Origin: Streptomyces sp. SID8352
GTDB lineage: Bacteria > Actinomycetota > Actinomycetes > Streptomycetales > Streptomycetaceae
DNA length: 54,575 nucleotides
Assembly: GCF_009862265.1 (NCBI RefSeq)
Contig: NZ_WWGX01000058.1
Coordinates: forward strand, 1 to 54,575
Direction: 5' to 3'
Numbering within the stretch: position 1 is the stretch's first letter; each line of letters starts with the position of its first letter. The position numbers and the translations under genes are program-made. The notes beneath the pieces were generated by a model that saw only the letters and a list, made by a program, of their open reading frames with translations, did no database searches and was not told the origin of the DNA. Shown here piece after piece: positions 52,013 through 54,575 of the stretch.

Positions 52013-52798
52013 TCAGATCCCCTGCCAGTCGGGCTTCTGGGCGTAGGTGTGACGGAAGTAGTCGGCGAGCTTCAGCTTGGAGGCGGCGGCCTCGTCGACG
52101 ACGACCGTGGCGTGCGGGTGGAGCTGGAGCGCCGAGGCCGGGCAGATGGCCGCCACGGGGCCCTCGACGCTGGCGGCCACCGCGTCGGCCTTGCCCTCGC
52201 CGGTGGCGAGCAGCACCACGTGACGGGCCTCCAGGATGGTGCCGATGCCCTGGGTGATCACGTGGTGCGGCACCTGCTCGATGTCGCCGTCGAAGAAGCG
52301 CGCGTTGTCCACGCGGGTCTGCTCCGTCAGCGTCTTGATGCGGGTCCGCGAGACCAGCGAGGAACAGGGCTCGTTGAAGCCGATGTGCCCGTCGGTGCCG
52401 ATCCCCAGGAGCTGGAAGTCCACCCCGCCGGCCTCGGCCAGCGCCTTGTCGTACGCGACGCAGGCGGCGAGCACGTCGTCGGCGGTGCCGTCCGGGCCCA
52501 TGAAGGCGTCGGTGCCGATCCCCAGCGGTTCGAGCACCTCGCGGCGCAGCACCGAGCGGTAGGACTCCGGGTGCTCCGCGGGCAGGCCCACGTACTCGTC
52601 GAGCTGGGCGATCCGCGCCCGCGCGGTGTCCACGGAACCCGAGCGCACCTTGCCCGCCAGCGCCTCGTACACGGGCAGCGGCGTGGAACCGGTGGCCACA
52701 CCGAGCAAGGCCTCGGGCTTGCCCCGGAGGAGCTGTGCCATGGCCTCGGCTATGAGCTCGCCGCCCGCCTTGGCGTCGGGAACGATGACAACTTCCAC
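52013..52798 (-). CDS. nagB: Glucosamine-6-phosphate deaminase
   Basis: A 261-residue NagB, converting glucosamine-6-P to fructose-6-P and ammonia. Catalytic parts: LDEYVGL (66-72, Asp67) and GIGTDGHIGFNEP (132-144, His138). GTG 52798 gives MEVVIVPDAKAGG. A dre-like site lies 62 bp upstream, tying it to DasR. The enzyme also lowers the pool of the DasR effector glucosamine-6-P. Confidence 0.96.
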   Translation of the reverse strand: MEVVIVPDAKAGGELIAEAMAQLLRGKPEALLGVATGSTPLPVYEALAGKVRSGSVDTARARIAQLDEYVGLPAEHPESYRSVLRREVLEPLGIGTDAFMGPDGTADDVLAACVAYDKALAEAGGVDFQLLGIGTDGHIGFNEPCSSLVSRTRIKTLTEQTRVDNARFFDGDIEQVPHHVITQGIGTILEARHVVLLATGEGKADAVAASVEGPVAAICPASALQLHPHATVVVDEAAASKLKLADYFRHTYAQKPDWQGI

Positions 52799-52859
52799 GC
52801 TGGCCTGCCGTTTCGAGGTAGGGGGACCCGCGCGGGGTCCGGGACTGGCTATGTGGGGG

Positions 52860-52875
52860 TGTGGTTTAGACCAAT
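52860..52875 (-). promoter_or_regulatory. dre site 4 upstream of nagB
   Basis: On the minus strand ATTGGTCTAAACCACA, close to dre consensus, in the nagB promoter region. Confidence 0.8.
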
Positions 52876-52927
52876 CTAACAGAGGCGGGCCCTTCCGGCG
52901 CGTCGAACCCAAGGGGCGGACAGGGGG

Positions 52928-53677
52928 TCAGGTGAGCGAGCCGCCCGTGGCGTCGATCCAGCTTCCGGATATCCAACGGCCCTGGTCGGAGGCGAGGAAC
53001 GCGACCACGTCGGCCACCTCCGCGGGGCTGCCCACGCCGCCCAGCGCGGAGAGGGACTCGGCCGCGGCGCGGCCGGCCGCACTCGACAGCATCGGGGCGG
53101 TGTTGTCCGTCTCGATGACGCCGGGGGCCACCGAGTTGACCGTGATGCCGCGCGGGCCCAGCACCTTGGACAGGTCGCGGGAGAGCACGTCCAGCGCGCC
53201 CTTCGTCATCGCGTAGGCCACGTTCTCCGGCATGACGGCGCTGCGGGCCAGCCCGGAGGAGATGTTGACGACCCGGCCGCCGTCCCGCAGCCGGTCGAGG
53301 GCGTGGTGGAGGAGGAAGAAGGGGGAGCGCACGTTCACCGCGAAGAGCGCGTCGTACTCCGCCCCGCCCATCTGCCCGATCGGGCGCGAACTGCCGATCC
53401 CGGCGTTGTTCACCAGGATGTCGACCCCGTCCGCGTGCCGGTCGAACTCCTTCCACAGGGTCTCGGCGGCGTCGGGCTCGCTCAGATCCGCGCGGATCGC
53501 GAAGGCGGAACCGCCCGCCGCCTCGATGGCGGCGACCGTCTCCGCCGCCGCCTTCGCGTTGCCGCCGTAGTGCACCGCGATCCGGGCCCCGTCGCGGCCC
53601 AGCCGCTCCGCGATGCCCCGCCCGATGCCCCGGCCCGCCCCCGTCACGAGAGCCGTCCTGCCCGCAAGCGCGCTCAT
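52928..53677 (-). CDS. Classical SDR oxidoreductase (FabG-like)
   Basis: A 249-residue classical short-chain dehydrogenase. NAD(P) motif TGAGRGIG (12-19), NNAG (90-93), the catalytic Ser in NISSG (140/141) and YAMTK (155-159). HYGGNAKAAAE after the second strand suggests NADP preference, but this is weak. ATG 53677 follows GAAGGGGGCGG. It is divergent from a TetR gene with two related palindromes between, so its expression is likely inducible. The substrate is unknown. Confidence 0.9.
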   Translation of the reverse strand: MSALAGRTALVTGAGRGIGRGIAERLGRDGARIAVHYGGNAKAAAETVAAIEAAGGSAFAIRADLSEPDAAETLWKEFDRHADGVDILVNNAGIGSSRPIGQMGGAEYDALFAVNVRSPFFLLHHALDRLRDGGRVVNISSGLARSAVMPENVAYAMTKGALDVLSRDLSKVLGPRGITVNSVAPGVIETDNTAPMLSSAAGRAAAESLSALGGVGSPAEVADVVAFLASDQGRWISGSWIDATGGSLT

Positions 53678-53701
53678 CGAGCCGCCCCCTTCGCATTTGT
53701 C

Positions 53702-53760
53702 TAGCGGTCGCTACAGAAAGAACCGTACAACGGGGTGCCGACTTTTTCTAGTGCCCGCTA
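53702..53760. promoter_or_regulatory. Paired TetR operators between SDR and TetR genes
   Basis: TAGCG-GT-CGCTA (53702-53713) and TAGTG-CC-CGCTA (53749-53760) fit a shared pattern TAGYGNYCGCTA. The first is near the SDR start, the second abuts TATAAA (53759-53764), the probable -10 of the TetR gene. Confidence 0.65.
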
Positions 53761-53772
53761 TAAAATGTGGGC

Positions 53773-54429
53773 ATGGTGAGTGCGGAGCAGAGCGGAGCGG
53801 TGGCGGACCCGGGCCGGTCCGACGGGGGCCGGGGCCGCGGCCGGCCCCGGTCCTTCGACCGGGCGACGGCCCTGGAGAAGGCCCTGATGGCCTTCTGGGA
53901 GCAGGGGTACGAGGCCACCTCGGTCTCCGACCTCACGCGCGTCATGGGCATCGGGGCCCCCAGCCTGTACGCGGCCTTCGGCGACAAGCGCTCGCTCTTC
54001 GAGGAGGTCGTCCGGGTGTACGCGGAGCGCAACGACGGCTTCGACCGGGCCCTGGCCGAGGAGCCCACCGCCCGCGCGGCCGTGGAGCGGATGCTGTACG
54101 AGGCCGCCGTCGAGTACACCGCCCCCGGGCACCCCCGGGGCTGCCTGGTCATCCACGCCGCGGCCAACTGCTCGACGCCGGGGATAGCGGAGTCCCTGCG
54201 CGAGCGCCGCAACGCCAACATCACCGCCGTCGAGGACCGCGTCCGCGCCGCCGTGGCCGCGGGGGAGCTGCCCGAGGACACCGACGCCGCCGCGCTCGCC
54301 CGGCACACCGGCGCGGTGGTCCAGGGCATGTCGCAGCAGGCCCGCGACGGGGCGAGCCGCTCCGAACTGGAGGCGCTGGTGGGCGTCGCGCTGGCGGCGT
54401 GGCCGCGGGAGGCGGGCCACCGGAACTAG
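53773..54429 (+). CDS. TetR/AcrR-family regulator
   Basis: A 218-residue TetR repressor. A GRGRGRPRSFD linker precedes the helix-turn-helix (about 50-75: SVSDLTRVMGIGAPSLYAAFGDKRSLF). The C-terminal half contains GHPRGCLVIHAA, typical of the TetR subgroup next to oxidoreductase genes. No ribosome site precedes ATG 53773, and the -10 TATAAA ends only 8 bp upstream, so the mRNA is probably leaderless. It probably represses itself and the divergent SDR. Confidence 0.9.
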   Translation: MVSAEQSGAVADPGRSDGGRGRGRPRSFDRATALEKALMAFWEQGYEATSVSDLTRVMGIGAPSLYAAFGDKRSLFEEVVRVYAERNDGFDRALAEEPTARAAVERMLYEAAVEYTAPGHPRGCLVIHAAANCSTPGIAESLRERRNANITAVEDRVRAAVAAGELPEDTDAAALARHTGAVVQGMSQQARDGASRSELEALVGVALAAWPREAGHRN

Positions 54430-54480
54430 ATCCCGGCGTCGTCCTCCCGCCGGCCCCGTGGCGCCGGGCGCGCGCTCCCG

Positions 54481-54575
54481 CCGTACCCGGGCTGTGCCCG
54501 TACCCGGGCTGTGCCCGTACCCGGGCTGTGCCCGTACCCGGGCTGTGCCCGTACCCGGGCTGTGCCCGTACCCGG
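54481..54575. repeat. 17-bp tandem repeat at right edge
   Basis: About 5.6 perfect copies of CCGTACCCGGGCTGTGC run to the last base. The true array length is unknown. The 50 bp between the TetR gene and the array hold nothing recognisable. Confidence 0.97.

Noticed and set aside
54481..54575. CRISPR array or iteron origin
   Set aside because: The 17-mers are directly adjacent with no spacers, and no replication gene is near.

Overview
The window is high-GC actinobacterial chromosome, almost certainly Streptomyces. Codon use is strongly GC3-biased, many genes start with GTG or TTG, and the gene content and order match the S. coelicolor segment that carries sigR-rsrA (SCO5216-5217), epi-isozizaene synthase/CYP170A1 (SCO5222-5223), nrdAB and the das cluster (SCO5231-5234). 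I recognised this from protein sequence and synteny; no database search was run. The window begins (1-95, 7-bp unit) and ends (54481-54575, 17-bp unit) inside tandem repeats, so it may be a whole contig broken at repeats.

Layout. 166-3064 (-): an E1-like ThiF protein overlapping an ABC1/UbiB kinase. 3567-4166: a YgjP-type zinc peptidase. 4431-7597: an operon of a TerD-AIM24 fusion and two free-standing AIM24 proteins, closed by a strong bidirectional terminator. 7669-17403: conserved actinobacterial core genes (Nudix, DUF2342, SDR, MoaE, a 54-aa membrane peptide, PDZ/Lon-like protease, PPA1309, UPF0182). 17464-19967: two identical initiator tRNA genes flanking a large Sel1-repeat protein. 20214-22227: divergent Fur-type regulator and catalase with the operator inside the catalase promoter. 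22450-27118: HisN, TetR, SMR exporter, RsgA and AroA. 27667-31245: M50-like protease, SRAP (HMCES) protein, alpha/beta hydrolase, then sigR-rsrA with a sigma-R-type autoregulatory promoter. 31508-36320: an intact HD-GYP protein, a degenerate HD partner, a TPR protein and a peptide deformylase. 36584-39024: the two-gene albaflavenone operon. 39107-42621 (-): class Ia ribonucleotide reductase nrdAB under a cobalamin riboswitch and possible NrdR boxes. 43807-45671 (-): a sodium-solute symporter with its DUF3311 partner. 45968-52798: DasR, the DasABC chitobiose transporter, the GH3 enzyme DasD and NagB, tied together by four dre-like DasR sites. 52928-54429: an SDR and a divergent TetR with paired operators.

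Two physiological themes stand out. Redox stress: SigR/RsrA, Fur/catalase, SRAP, and a possible extra sigma-R promoter ahead of the UPF0182 gene. Aminosugar use: chitobiose is imported by DasABC, hydrolysed by DasD, and its glucosamine-6-P is deaminated by NagB, with DasR sensing the intermediates. Nothing looks recently acquired: there is no transposase, integrase, phage gene or CRISPR array. The least understood parts are the TerD/AIM24 operon, the degenerate E1-like/ABC1 pair, the Sel1 protein between duplicated tRNAs, the HD-GYP/HD pair and several gene-free stretches with strong inverted repeats.
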